64,000 bases of DNA from Bradyrhizobium sp. Ai1a-2. Lineage in GTDB: Bacteria; Pseudomonadota; Alphaproteobacteria; Rhizobiales; Xanthobacteraceae. The notes below the pieces were generated by a model. It did not search any database, had not been told where the DNA came from, and was given only the letters and a program-made list of their open reading frames with translations. The translations under genes and the position numbers were made by a program. Location of the stretch: positions 27,478-91,477 of the forward strand of contig NZ_AUEZ01000036.1 of the NCBI RefSeq assembly GCF_000426245.1, in the 5' to 3' direction. Below, piece by piece: positions 7,314-16,757 of this stretch (position 1 is the first letter of the stretch; every line of letters begins with the position of its first letter).

Positions 7314-8951
7314 ATGGCAGAGGGTTTGATGGTTAACCGCGAACATGCGCAAAGGCTCTGGAACAATCTGCTCGAGCTTGGCCCCCGGCGCCTCACTGTG
7401 CTCGCGCTTGTCGGCCTTGCCGTCTTCCTGGGTGTCGGCGGCGGCGCCTACTATCTGAGCCGGCCGGAATTCGATGTGCTCTACACCGGTCTCAGCCGGG
7501 AAGACGTCTCGCGCGTCGGCGCGGTCCTGCGCGACGCGAACGTCGCGTTCGACGTGAATGCGTCAGGCGACACCATCTTCGTGCGACCGGGGCAGACCGC
7601 TCAGGCAAGAACATTGCTGGCCGAGAAGGGTTTGCCGAACAGCAGCAGCGGGGGCTACGAGCTGTTCGACAAGATCGGCTCGCTTGGTCTCACGTCGTTC
7701 ATGCAGGAAGTCACCCGCGTCCGTGCGCTCGAAGGCGAGATCGCCCGCACGATCCAAGTCCTCAAAGGCGTGAAGGCTGCGCGCGTCCACATCGTCATGC
7801 CGGCGCGTGGATCGTTCCGGCGGGAGCAGCAGCCGCCTTCGGCATCCGTTGTGATCCGCACCGACGGGGCTGCCGACCCCAGGACGGCGCGATCGGTTCG
7901 TCACCTCGTCGCAGCGGCAGTTCCGGGGATGACCGCCGACAAGGTGACTGTCCTGGACAGCGATGGATCGCTGCTCGCGTCCGACGACGAGACCGCGGCA
8001 CCGGCGAGCATGGCGAACCTGCAGCGCGTCGTCAGTCGCCTGATCCAGGAGAATGTCAGCAAGGCGCTCGCGCCCTATCTGGGCCTCGACAATTTTGAGG
8101 TCAGCGTCGCCACTCAGCTCAGCACGGACAAGCGGCAGACCAACGAGACCGTCTACGATCCGGAGTCCCGCGTCCAGCGATCCGTTCGCGCCGTTCGTGA
8201 GAAGGAGTCGTCGCAGAGCCTGGATCGGCAGACGCCGACGACGGTGCAGCAGAACCTGCCGGATCAACAGATCAATGCGAGCGGCGGCAAGAATTCCAAC
8301 GATGAGAAGCAGCGGCGGGAGGACGTCACCAACTTCGAAGTGTCGTCGAAAACCACGACGACCGTAAGCGACGGCTATGTGGTCAACAAGCTGTTCCTCG
8401 CGGTGCTGGTCAATCGTCCGCGCCTCCTGGCCAGTCTTGGTGACAAAGCCGGCGATGGGGCCGTGGAAGCAAAGGTCGCCGAGATCGGCCAGCTCGCCGC
8501 GACCGCGGCAGGCATTGACCGTCAGCGCGGAGACCAGATCCAGGTATCGGCGGTCGAGTTCATGGAAGGCGCGCGCGACTTCCCGCCGGTCCCGGCGATC
8601 ACCTTTACGGAAGTGCTGATGCGCCAGTCCGGCGCCTTTGTCAGCGCAGTCGCAATCGTCGCTGTTGCCGCAATGCTGATCTGGTTCGGCTTGCGGCCCG
8701 CGATCAACGCGATCCTCGACTCCCGCTCATCCGAAACTGCCCAGGTCGAGATGGGAGAGACCACCGCGCTGCTGGGCGGCGAGGGCGGCTCGATGGCGCA
8801 GTTCGGAGAAGAGGCGCCGAATCTCGTCCAGGATATATCGAAACGAGTTCAGCACGCTCCACAGCGGCGATTGGAGCAGATCGTTCAGCTCGATGAGAAG
8901 CAGGCAGCAGCGATTCTCAAGCAATGGATTCGGCAGGAGGAGTCGGCATGA
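7314..8951 (+). CDS. fliF: Flagellar MS-ring protein FliF
   Basis: 545 residues; the inner-membrane MS ring on which the rod, C ring and export gate are built. There is an N-terminal membrane helix at roughly residues 23-45 (LTVLALVGLAVFLGVGGGAY), the ring-building motifs (YTGLSREDVSRVGAVLRDAN, GLPNSSSGGYELFDKIGSLG, ALEGEIARTIQVLKGVKAAR), and a second helix near residue 445 (VSAVAIVAVAAMLIWFGL) before a cytoplasmic tail that would bind FliG. An alternative start is ATG 7329. No fliG, fliM or fliN occurs in the window. The stop overlaps the next start by 4 bases. Confidence 0.96.
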   Translation: MAEGLMVNREHAQRLWNNLLELGPRRLTVLALVGLAVFLGVGGGAYYLSRPEFDVLYTGLSREDVSRVGAVLRDANVAFDVNASGDTIFVRPGQTAQARTLLAEKGLPNSSSGGYELFDKIGSLGLTSFMQEVTRVRALEGEIARTIQVLKGVKAARVHIVMPARGSFRREQQPPSASVVIRTDGAADPRTARSVRHLVAAAVPGMTADKVTVLDSDGSLLASDDETAAPASMANLQRVVSRLIQENVSKALAPYLGLDNFEVSVATQLSTDKRQTNETVYDPESRVQRSVRAVREKESSQSLDRQTPTTVQQNLPDQQINASGGKNSNDEKQRREDVTNFEVSSKTTTTVSDGYVVNKLFLAVLVNRPRLLASLGDKAGDGAVEAKVAEIGQLAATAAGIDRQRGDQIQVSAVEFMEGARDFPPVPAITFTEVLMRQSGAFVSAVAIVAVAAMLIWFGLRPAINAILDSRSSETAQVEMGETTALLGGEGGSMAQFGEEAPNLVQDISKRVQHAPQRRLEQIVQLDEKQAAAILKQWIRQEESA

Positions 8952-9589
8952 GTTCGGAGAAGGTAGCGCGTTTGCTGGCAAGCTTCGATCAGCCGGAATC
9001 GCAGAAGGCGCGCAGCCGCGTCATTCCGTTCGATTACACCCAGCATTCCAGTCCGAAGGTGCAGCCCAAGCCGGCGCCTCCAGCACCGTCCGACGAGGAT
9101 GATGCGTATCAGCGTGGAAGATCCAACGGCTACGCGACGGCATTGGCCGAGTTGGAGCAGAAGCTTGCCGACGAGAAACACAGGCTGAGCCTGCAGTTCG
9201 CCGACGAAAGGCACAAGCTGCTGAATGAAATGGCTGCCAAGATTGCCGGAGACATCGCCGAAGTCGGCGCGCAGCTTGAAGCCAAGATCGCCGGGGTGAC
9301 GGCGCGCATACTCGAGCCGTTTATTTCGAACGCTGTGCAGAAGCAGGCGGTTAACACCTTCGTCGAGCAGCTCGCGTCGGTCGCCTCCGATGTTCGCCGG
9401 CCGGCGGTGCGGGTCACATGCCCGGCTGAACTGGTGGAAGTGCTGCGCGGCAAGCTTGCGGTACGCGCAATTGCGGTCGAGCTTCGGGCCGCTCCGGTGG
9501 CGGAGGTTTCGGTCACTGTCGATCAGGTCTTCCTTGAAACCCAGATGAAGCTCTGGGCGGAGCGATTGAAGTTCGCGGTCCTGAACTGA
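8948..9589 (+). CDS. FliH-like flagellar export/assembly protein
   Basis: 213 residues from ATG 8948, which overlaps the fliF stop. A disordered proline-rich segment leads into a YQRGRSNGYATALAELEQKL stretch, similar to the YxxG(Y/F)xxG and coiled-coil opening of FliH/YscL proteins, followed by a long charged coiled coil and a C-terminal alpha/beta domain (VRVTCPAELVEVLRGKL, EVSVTVDQVFLETQMKLWAE). FliH holds the FliI ATPase as the stator of the export motor. Position between fliF and motB suits this in rhizobial clusters. Sequence similarity is judged by eye, hence moderate confidence. Confidence 0.65.
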   Translation: MSSEKVARLLASFDQPESQKARSRVIPFDYTQHSSPKVQPKPAPPAPSDEDDAYQRGRSNGYATALAELEQKLADEKHRLSLQFADERHKLLNEMAAKIAGDIAEVGAQLEAKIAGVTARILEPFISNAVQKQAVNTFVEQLASVASDVRRPAVRVTCPAELVEVLRGKLAVRAIAVELRAAPVAEVSVTVDQVFLETQMKLWAERLKFAVLN

Positions 9590-9590
9590 C

Positions 9591-10919
9591 ATGGCCGATC
9601 AAGACAGGTCAGAGCTGATCATCGTCCGACGTCGGAGCACCCTCGACAGCCCCGAAGCAAAGAACAGCGTCTGGAAAATTGCCTATGCCGATTTCATGAC
9701 GGCGATGATGGCATTCTTCCTGGTGATGTGGCTCATCAGCGCCACCAACCAGGAGACGCGCGAAAGCGTCGCCAGTTACTTCAACCCGATCAAGCTGGCC
9801 GACTCGACCCCTGATCGCAAGGGCATCAACGACGCCCGGCGCGTCGATCCCGGCAAGGCCGTGGAGGAAGACAGCCTGCGGCCGAAACCTGAACCGGGCA
9901 AGTCGGCGCAGCAGGTGCAACGTCCACAGGCGCCGCCGCCGCGTTTCGGCGAAGCGACGCTGTTCCGCGATCCTTACGCCGTGCTGTCGGAAATTGCCGG
10001 CGGTCCCCCGCGGATCGCGGAAGTGGGCACTGCGCTGGACTCGACCCGCAAAGAGGGGTGGAAGGGCGGCGAGGCCTTCAAAGACCCGTTCGATCCCGTT
10101 TACTGGCCCATGGCGTCTGCGGCGCCGCTGGAAAAGAAAGCGTCGGGCAGCAAGGAGCTTGGCAATCTGCCGTTCGACGACGACGCCACGGCGCTGAGCG
10201 AGGGAAAAGGTCCACACCCGTCGGAAGGCAAGCCGGACGCCACAGCGGCTCCCATTCAGAGGTCGGATGCAGCCAAGGGATCTCCGGCGGCGACCGAGAA
10301 GCAGGATACGGCAAAGGCGATTGGCCTGTTCGCCGATGATGACTCCATGAACGATCCGGCCGCCAATCGCTCATCTGCGGCGCAGGGAGAGAAGGGCTCG
10401 ACTTCGCCCGCAGGCGACAAAGGCTCAGCCGCTCCGCAAGCCGATCGGAAGCCTGTGCAGAGCGAGGCGAGCAAGCTGCAGGCCGCCATATCCGCGGCTC
10501 TCGCGCCGCTCGGATCGGCGCGTCCTGTTGCCGAGGTCCGCGAGAGCAATGAGGGCCTCCTCATCAGCCTTACGGACGATGTGAACTACGGCATGTTCGC
10601 CACCGGGTCGGCGGAACCCACCCCTGGCCTCGTGCGGGCGCTCGACAAGATCACGCCCTTGATATCGCAAAGCCAGGGACCGGTGATTGTACGTGGCCAT
10701 ACCGATAACCGCCCCTATCGATCGTCGGAATACGACAATTGGCGATTGTCGACCGCGCGCGCCCATATGGCCTATCACATGCTGATACGCGGCGGCCTCG
10801 ATGCCCGGCGCATCGATCACGTCGAGGGCTTCGCCGATCGCCGGCCGAAAAATCCGAACGATCCGTCAGCCGCAGAGAACCGGCGGATCGAGCTCTTGAT
10901 CCGCACTCCTTTGCCATGA
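9591..10919 (+). CDS. motB: Flagellar stator protein MotB, extended form
   Basis: 442 residues, longer than the roughly 300 of E. coli MotB. The N-terminal membrane helix YADFMTAMMAFFLVMWLIS contains Asp34, equivalent to the proton-binding aspartate of the stator channel. A long low-complexity linker rich in K, P, S, A and D (about residues 90-300) separates it from the C-terminal OmpA-like peptidoglycan-binding domain (VIVRGHTDNRPYRSSEYDNW, LSTARAHMAYHML, NRRIELLI). Its usual partner motA is not in the window. It overlaps motC by 4 bases, and motB-motC-motD forms the rhizobial stator-accessory operon. Confidence 0.95.
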   Translation: MADQDRSELIIVRRRSTLDSPEAKNSVWKIAYADFMTAMMAFFLVMWLISATNQETRESVASYFNPIKLADSTPDRKGINDARRVDPGKAVEEDSLRPKPEPGKSAQQVQRPQAPPPRFGEATLFRDPYAVLSEIAGGPPRIAEVGTALDSTRKEGWKGGEAFKDPFDPVYWPMASAAPLEKKASGSKELGNLPFDDDATALSEGKGPHPSEGKPDATAAPIQRSDAAKGSPAATEKQDTAKAIGLFADDDSMNDPAANRSSAAQGEKGSTSPAGDKGSAAPQADRKPVQSEASKLQAAISAALAPLGSARPVAEVRESNEGLLISLTDDVNYGMFATGSAEPTPGLVRALDKITPLISQSQGPVIVRGHTDNRPYRSSEYDNWRLSTARAHMAYHMLIRGGLDARRIDHVEGFADRRPKNPNDPSAAENRRIELLIRTPLP

Positions 10920-12103
10920 GCCGCGCGGGAACCATCGCCGTCGTGCTGTTCGTTCTGGTGGGCGCAGCCCGAGCGGAAGAGGCAGAAGCGCCGACGCGCG
11001 AACCCTATCAGCCGGTCCGGACGCTCCACGCTTTGCAGGACGAGATCGCGCGCGGCAACCTCGAGGCGCACAATGCGCAGCCAGCCCTGCTCAAGCGATT
11101 AGGCGAGGAGCTTCAGAAAGTCGATCCGTCGGTCTGGAAGGACCCGAGAAACTCGCGTGCGGTGGTGACCTTCCTGCTCAGCGGAGGATCGCCCCAGGTG
11201 GTCGATGCGCTCCGCTCCCGGAAACTGCTCAGCCCCGATGAGGCGATCCTGGACGGCGCGATCGCCTATGTGGAAGGCCGAGCGGAGGACGCCAAGGCAC
11301 GGCTTGCGGGCATAGGCGCGCGCGACCTGCCGCCGACCATCGCGGCCGAGATTGCACTGGTGCAGTCCGCGCTCGTTGCGCAAACCGACCCGAAGGCAGC
11401 GATCGAACGGCTGGATGACGCAAGGCTGCTGATGCCGGGAACGCTGGTCGAGGAGGCGGCGCTGCGCCGGGAGATTTTCGTCGCCGGCCAGGTCGACGAT
11501 TTCGACAAGTTCGAAGCGCTGGCGCAAAAGTATTTTCGACGCTTCAGGCATTCGATCTATGCGGGGAATTTTCGCCAGCGGCTTGCAGTGGCGGTGGCGC
11601 GTTTCAGCTTCGCGCAGCAATCGGATCGGTTTCCCCGCCTTGTCGCCTTGCTCGATCAGCTCGACAGCGCCGGCCAGCGCGCCCTTTATCTGCTGATCGC
11701 GCGCACCGCGCTGGTGCGCGGCAAGGTCGACATGGCGGATCTGGCGGCAGAGCGCGTGCTGGGGCTTACGGACGAGGGCAGTTCCGAGCGCGAGCGCGCG
11801 AGATTTTATCGCGCAGCCGCGCGCGTGGTGACGAACGCGCATGAAGAAGCGCTGCTGGATCTGCAGAAGATCGAGGTTGGCCGGCTTCCCGAACGAGATG
11901 CCGAGTTGCTGAGGGCAGCGCTCGCGGTCGGGCACAACGTCAGAAAGGCGCTTCCTGCGGCTCCGGCACAGCAGGAGCACTCGGGCGAGGCGCAGACGTC
12001 GATGCGCCCGCGGATCGACTTCGGCCGTTCGCTTGCCGCCGTCAACCGGGCGCAAGCGCTTCTCGACGAATCGAAAGAGCAATTGAAGGAGCGAGTTCGA
12101 TGA
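10916..12103 (+). CDS. motC: Periplasmic motility protein MotC
   Basis: 395 residues from ATG 10916; the open frame extends upstream inside motB but 10916 gives a clean signal peptide (SRAGTIAVVLFVLVGAARAE) and a 4-base overlap with the motB stop. The body is all-alpha, TPR-like, with segments such as AIAYVEGRAEDAKARLAGIG and LAAERVLGLTDEGSSERERA. In Sinorhizobium MotC is a periplasmic protein acting with MotB and stabilised by MotE, whose gene is also in this window. The stop overlaps the motD start by 4 bases. Confidence 0.9.
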   Translation: MSRAGTIAVVLFVLVGAARAEEAEAPTREPYQPVRTLHALQDEIARGNLEAHNAQPALLKRLGEELQKVDPSVWKDPRNSRAVVTFLLSGGSPQVVDALRSRKLLSPDEAILDGAIAYVEGRAEDAKARLAGIGARDLPPTIAAEIALVQSALVAQTDPKAAIERLDDARLLMPGTLVEEAALRREIFVAGQVDDFDKFEALAQKYFRRFRHSIYAGNFRQRLAVAVARFSFAQQSDRFPRLVALLDQLDSAGQRALYLLIARTALVRGKVDMADLAAERVLGLTDEGSSERERARFYRAAARVVTNAHEEALLDLQKIEVGRLPERDAELLRAALAVGHNVRKALPAAPAQQEHSGEAQTSMRPRIDFGRSLAAVNRAQALLDESKEQLKERVR

Positions 12104-13311
12104 ACAAGACCGACCCTTTGATGGCCATGATCCGCCAGCTCACCGGCGGCAAGGCGGCTACGCGCCTCGCGCCCCAGACTGCGATGGTCGCCAAGGACCA
12201 CAAGGGCAAGCTCGAGGACAGCAAGGGTAACGCCGGACAATTTCGTGAGCAGCTCCGGGTGCTCGCGGAGGGAGCGAAGCAGAAGCCTCGGGTCGATACC
12301 AAGAGTGCCGAGATGGAGCCGGCGCAGGAGCCTGAACCGTCCAATCCCCTCGCGGACGTGCCGGATCAGGTAGCGAGCCGGCCCAGGGATCGGACCCGCC
12401 GGCAGGCGAGCGAAACTTCCTCGCACCGATCGGGCGAAGAAATGACGCCGACTGCTCCGGAATGGCGTGCGCCCGAGGCCGCACTCAGTTCCATGATCTC
12501 CAGGCTCGATCAGCCGCTCTCCTCGCGGGATGATGGCGGCACTCCGCGCCCCGCCCGGTCGCAAGCCCGGGTCGAGCATGGAGCGGACCTGCTCACGCCA
12601 GGCGAGCCGGCGAAATCTCCAAAGGCGGATGTCGTTCCCGAGCAGCGCTTTGCATCATCGCTCGGTGCAATGGAGACGCGGCCCATGCCGACGGTGAAGG
12701 TCGCGGTGCGCGAGCAGGAGACGCATTTCCAGCCCGTCGGCCAGCCAACGCTATTGCAGAAGATCGTCGATCGCATCGCGCCTGATCTGGCAACGGCGCC
12801 GGCCGCAGCGCCTGCGACGGCGGCAGATCTCACGCCTCCGGATATGCGTCGCGGGCCTGATGCGCCGGTCAGGATGCTGACCCTGCAACTGGATCCGCCC
12901 AGCATGGGTACGGTGACCGTGAGGATGCGCCTCGCCGGCGATGCCGTCGAGGTAAGGCTGCTCGCGGACCGGCATGAGACAACGCAGTTGCTGCGCGAGG
13001 AGCGCGGGGTCCTGATGGATGCGATGCAGTCCGCCGGCTACACGTTCGATATTGCGTCGATTGACCATAGCAGTGCGCGCCACGCGACTTCAGGCGGCGG
13101 CCCGTCGCACGCGCAATCGGATCAGCAACAGTCGCAGCAGCCCCAGGGCGGATCACAGTTCAACAATGGCGCCTCGGAGCGTCAGTCCGGCGATGGGCAA
13201 GCCGGGACGCGTCACAACAGGCAGGGCCATGACCAGTTCATCAAGCCAACCGAGCGTCGTCAGGACGAAGAGGTGGCACGCGATCGCAATAGTGGTGCTG
13301 TCTATCTGTAG
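12100..13311 (+). CDS. fliK: Flagellar hook-length control protein MotD/FliK
   Basis: 403 residues. The first 250 are disordered and rich in P, A, Q and charged residues, as expected for the ruler part of hook-length control proteins. A C-terminal Flg_hook domain lies at about residues 250-325 (LTLQLDPPSMGTVTVRMRLA, LLADRHETTQLLREERGVLM), followed by a Q/G/S-rich tail. In Sinorhizobium the gene was first called motD and later recognised as fliK. Third gene of motB-motC-fliK. Its 3' end overlaps the following transglycosylase gene in another frame. Confidence 0.88.
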   Translation: MNKTDPLMAMIRQLTGGKAATRLAPQTAMVAKDHKGKLEDSKGNAGQFREQLRVLAEGAKQKPRVDTKSAEMEPAQEPEPSNPLADVPDQVASRPRDRTRRQASETSSHRSGEEMTPTAPEWRAPEAALSSMISRLDQPLSSRDDGGTPRPARSQARVEHGADLLTPGEPAKSPKADVVPEQRFASSLGAMETRPMPTVKVAVREQETHFQPVGQPTLLQKIVDRIAPDLATAPAAAPATAADLTPPDMRRGPDAPVRMLTLQLDPPSMGTVTVRMRLAGDAVEVRLLADRHETTQLLREERGVLMDAMQSAGYTFDIASIDHSSARHATSGGGPSHAQSDQQQSQQPQGGSQFNNGASERQSGDGQAGTRHNRQGHDQFIKPTERRQDEEVARDRNSGAVYL

Positions 13312-13834
13312 CCCGGCCACCGTCGCACGCGCCGACGGGCTTTGCGAGCGCGAGATGGCGCGCGCGGCACGCACGCACCGCGTGCCGCTGGGGGTACTGT
13401 ATGCAGTTGGTCTGAGCGAGACCGGACGCAAGGGCGTCCTGCATCCCTACGCGCTCAATATCGACGGCAGGACGGCCATGGCCAGCGACCTCCGGGATGC
13501 CGTTGCCCAGTTTCGCGAAGCGAAGAGCAAGGGCGCCAAGCTGGTCGATCTCGGTTGCATGCAGATCAACCATCACTATCACGGACACGAGTTCACCAGC
13601 GTCGAGGCGATGTTCGATCCGGCGAAAAACGTCGACTATGCGGCGCGCTTCCTCAAGGAATTGCGCGCGCGGGAGGGCAGCTGGACCATGGCGGTCGCCC
13701 GCTACAACGCGGGTCCGAACAATACGGTCGCGCAACGACGCTACATTTGCAGCGTGATCGGAAGCCTGGTGGCGAGCGGCTTTGGAGCGTGGACGACCGG
13801 CGCGCGCGCATACTGTGGCGAGCGCACGACCTGA
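13229..13834 (+). CDS. Secreted lytic transglycosylase (SLT domain), flagellar operon
   Basis: 201 residues from ATG 13229, chosen because it precedes a signal-like helix (AIAIVVLSICSPATVARA) and has a GCAGGG ribosome site; this makes an 83-base overlap with fliK. The mature protein is a minimal SLT/goose-lysozyme-type transglycosylase: catalytic glutamate in YAVGLSETG, the LGCMQINHHYHG motif and AVARYNAGPNN. Rhizobial FlgJ proteins lack a muramidase domain (see the flgJ entry), so this enzyme likely opens peptidoglycan for rod passage. That role is inference from position. Confidence 0.85.
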   Translation: MTSSSSQPSVVRTKRWHAIAIVVLSICSPATVARADGLCEREMARAARTHRVPLGVLYAVGLSETGRKGVLHPYALNIDGRTAMASDLRDAVAQFREAKSKGAKLVDLGCMQINHHYHGHEFTSVEAMFDPAKNVDYAARFLKELRAREGSWTMAVARYNAGPNNTVAQRRYICSVIGSLVASGFGAWTTGARAYCGERTT

Positions 13835-13838
13835 GCTA

Positions 13839-13933
13839 GAGCATGATCCGGAAAAGTGGAAACCGGTTTTCCGAAAGATCATGCTCAAACAAAGAGATCA
13901 TGATCCGATTCCGCCCAATCGGATCATGATCTC
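13839..13933. repeat. Dispersed palindromic element plus 17-bp perfect hairpin upstream of flgE
   Basis: First part: GAGCATGATC (13839-13848) and GATCATGCTC (13877-13886) enclose a second palindrome built on CGGAAAA/TTTTCCG with ACCGGT between. The same unit recurs at 50494-50575. Second part: a perfect 17-bp inverted repeat (13894-13910 with 13917-13933), 6-base loop. It sits between the transglycosylase and flgE genes; whether it also stops transcription is unknown (no T run). Confidence 0.85.
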
Positions 13934-14007
13934 AAGGAACGCGCTGCAGACAGCCCCACACAAGCAAGAGCGCCTTTAATGTTATTCACTCAGAGCGGAG
14001 GTGATTG

Positions 14008-15246
14008 ATGAGTCTGTATGGTGTCATGCGCACCGGTGGCTCCGGCATGAATGCGCAATCCAACAAGCTGTCGACCGTTGCCGACAACATCGCGAACGTC
14101 AACACCACAGGCTACAAGCGTGCCGCCACCGAATTCTCTTCGCTCATTCTGAGGAGCGGGTCCGGCAGCTACAATTCCGGCAGCGTGGAGACGAATGTCC
14201 GCTATGCCATCTCCGATCCCGGGGCGCCGCAATACACGACATCAGCGACAGATCTCATGATCCAGGGCAACGGATTCTTTGTCGTGACCGATGCCGGGGG
14301 CACGCCGTTCCTGACCCGCGCCGGTTCCTTCGTGCCGGATGGCGAAGGCAACCTGGTCAATGCGGCGGGATTCTATTTGATGGGCTATGACGTCAGAAAC
14401 GGTCCGCCCAACGTTGTCGCGAATGGTTTGACCGGCCTTGACGTCGTCAACATCGCGCAAACGGCACTTCAGGGCAATCCTTCGACGAGGGCGACATTGG
14501 AGAGTGCCAATCTCGACGCCAACGCACCCATCACCGCAGGCCCGCCCAACTATACGTCCAAGACCTCGATCGTCACCTACGACAATATCGGGAACAAGGT
14601 GACCCTCGACGTCTACATGTTCAAGACGGCGGCCAACACCTGGGACGTGCAAGCGTATGACAACGCCGCCTCGACGAACGGCGGTTTTCCCTATTCAAGC
14701 GGACCGCTGGATTCCGATACGTTCACCTTCGACGTCAGCGCGACTGGAAAAGGCAAGCTGGACGCGGCCAGCCCCACCACTCTCACGTTTACAATCCCGG
14801 GCGGCTCGCCGTTCACGCTCGACCTTTCGGCGATGACGCAGGTCGCCGACGACTTCGCCTTCAAGCCGAACGTCAACGGCAATGCGCCGAGTTCGATCGA
14901 CAAGGTGGAGGTCGACACCGACGGCACCCTGTACTCGATCTATGCCGACGGGACCCGGCTCGCCACCTATAAAATTCCGCTCGCGACCGTGCCGAGCCCG
15001 GACAATCTCATGCCGGAGGCCGGCAACGTCTACTCGGTCGGGATCGACTCCGGGAACGTGCAGCTCGACTTCGCCGGGCGGAGCGGCCTGGGCACCGTCA
15101 AATCGGAGGCGCTCGAACAGTCCAACGTCGACCTTGCCGCGGAGTTGACCTCGATGATCGAGTCGCAGCGCGGATACACCGCCAATTCAAAGGTCTTCCA
15201 GACCGGAGCCGATCTGCTCGACGTGCTGGTCAATCTGAAGCGCTAG
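14008..15246 (+). CDS. flgE: Flagellar hook protein FlgE
   Basis: 412 residues from ATG 14008, with a strong GGAGGT at 13997-14002, five bases upstream. N-terminal rod/hook signature SLYGVMRTGGSGMNAQSNKL followed by DNIANVNTTGYKRAATEFSS, a central variable domain, and the C-terminal SALEQSNVDLAAELTSMIES-like region (EALEQSNVDLAAELTSM, SQRGYTANSKVFQTGADLLD). Length and central domain place it as hook rather than rod. It opens the hook-filament run flgE-flgK-flgL-flaF-flbT-flgD. Confidence 0.96.
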   Translation: MSLYGVMRTGGSGMNAQSNKLSTVADNIANVNTTGYKRAATEFSSLILRSGSGSYNSGSVETNVRYAISDPGAPQYTTSATDLMIQGNGFFVVTDAGGTPFLTRAGSFVPDGEGNLVNAAGFYLMGYDVRNGPPNVVANGLTGLDVVNIAQTALQGNPSTRATLESANLDANAPITAGPPNYTSKTSIVTYDNIGNKVTLDVYMFKTAANTWDVQAYDNAASTNGGFPYSSGPLDSDTFTFDVSATGKGKLDAASPTTLTFTIPGGSPFTLDLSAMTQVADDFAFKPNVNGNAPSSIDKVEVDTDGTLYSIYADGTRLATYKIPLATVPSPDNLMPEAGNVYSVGIDSGNVQLDFAGRSGLGTVKSEALEQSNVDLAAELTSMIESQRGYTANSKVFQTGADLLDVLVNLKR

Positions 15247-15280
15247 GCGGCGTCGGCGCATCATCGGGGCGGGGGGTCTC

Positions 15281-16753
15281 ATGTCACTCACGGTCGCACT
15301 CAGTTCGGCGCGTACGTCGCTCATGGCGACAAGTGCGCAGGCTTCCGTGATATCGCGCAATATCGCCGGCTCCATGCAGGAGGGCTATTCGCGAAAGAAT
15401 GTGCTGGTCGCAACGCTGCCAGGAAACGGGGTCTATGTCGCGGGCATTCAGCGCGCCACCAGCGAGGGGCTGTTCTACAATGTGCTGAAGGCGGCCTCCA
15501 CCACTGCCAAGCAGGATTCGATCTACAACGGCCTGCAGAAGATCGCGGCCACAACCGTCGACGATCCGCAGCAGGACCAGTCGCCGGCCGCGCAGCTTGC
15601 CAAGCTGAAGAGCGCCCTGCAGCAATATGCGACGGCGCCGGACAATATCACGCTCGCGCAAGCGGCAGTCACGGCGGCCAAGGGCGTCGCTTCGGCGCTC
15701 AACGACGCGACGAAGACGGTTCAGTCGGTGCGGGCCGACGCCGATGCCGACATGGTGACATCGGTCTCGACCATCAACCAGCTGTTGGCCCAGTTCGAGA
15801 CGGTCAACACCTCGATCGTCAAGGGGACCATCACCGGAAGCGATATCACAGACTACCTCGATATGCGGGACAATATTCTGTCCAAGCTCTCGCAGGAGGT
15901 CGGCATAACGACCGCCACCCGTGCCAACAACGATATGGTCATCTACACGGACTCTGGCGTTACGCTCTTTGAGACCAAGGCGCGGTCAGTCACGCTCGAC
16001 GCGACTTTTTCTTATACGGCGGGCACGACCGGAAATGCGGTCTATATCGACGGCGTTCCCGTCACCGGCGCGTCGGCGGTGATGCCGATCCATGGCGGAA
16101 AGCTCGCCGGCCTTGCCGCGCTACGCGACGATACCACGGTCACCTATCAAAACCAGCTCGACGAGATCGCGCGCGGCTTGATCGAGACTTTCGCGGAGAG
16201 CGATCAGACTGGCGCGGCGCTGCCCGACGTGCCCGGCCTCTTCACTTATCCGGGTGCGCCGGCCATGCCGCCAACGGGTGCGATCTCCTCGGGGCTTGCC
16301 GGCACGATCTTCGTCAATCCGTCGGTCGATCAGGGTGCCGGCGGCAATCCGCTGCTGCTGAGAGACGGCGCCATCTCCGGCAACGTGGCTTACCGCTACA
16401 ACACGAGCGGCGCGGCCGGGTTCTCCGCCCGGGTGCAACAGCTTGTGGATGGCATGGCTGCAAGCCGTCCGTTCAATCCGGCGGCCCTCGGGAAGCCGAA
16501 TGCGAGCCTGATCGACTTCGCCGGCTCGTCGGTGAGCTGGCTGGAAGCTGAGCGCAAGAGCACGAACGATGAAGCGACCTATAGCCAAACGCTGCTGGAG
16601 CGCAGCGCGGAAGCGCTGTCCAACGTCAGCGGCGTCAACATGGACGACGAAATGTCGTTCATGTTGCAGGTCGAACGTACATTTTCTGCCTCGTCGAAAC
16701 TGATCGCGACGGTCGACGAGATGCTGAAAGACCTTCTCGCGGCGGTGAGGTAA
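15281..16753 (+). CDS. flgK: Flagellar hook-associated protein 1 FlgK
   Basis: 490 residues; HAP1, the first junction protein between hook and filament. N-terminus VALSSARTSLMATSAQASVI and SRNIAGSMQEGYSRKNVLVA follow the conserved pattern, though NVANANT is altered here to NIAGSMQ. The C-terminus (SNVSGVNMDDEMSFMLQVER, TFSASSKLIATVDEMLKDLL) is diagnostic of FlgK. Lies 34 bases after flgE and 4 bases before flgL, so all three are likely co-transcribed. Confidence 0.95.
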   Translation: MSLTVALSSARTSLMATSAQASVISRNIAGSMQEGYSRKNVLVATLPGNGVYVAGIQRATSEGLFYNVLKAASTTAKQDSIYNGLQKIAATTVDDPQQDQSPAAQLAKLKSALQQYATAPDNITLAQAAVTAAKGVASALNDATKTVQSVRADADADMVTSVSTINQLLAQFETVNTSIVKGTITGSDITDYLDMRDNILSKLSQEVGITTATRANNDMVIYTDSGVTLFETKARSVTLDATFSYTAGTTGNAVYIDGVPVTGASAVMPIHGGKLAGLAALRDDTTVTYQNQLDEIARGLIETFAESDQTGAALPDVPGLFTYPGAPAMPPTGAISSGLAGTIFVNPSVDQGAGGNPLLLRDGAISGNVAYRYNTSGAAGFSARVQQLVDGMAASRPFNPAALGKPNASLIDFAGSSVSWLEAERKSTNDEATYSQTLLERSAEALSNVSGVNMDDEMSFMLQVERTFSASSKLIATVDEMLKDLLAAVR

Positions 16754-16757
16754 CGGT

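Noticed and set aside
5949..7352. 467-codon - strand ORF opposite the flagellin gene
   Set aside because: Shadow of flagellin codon bias; no domain and no ribosome site.
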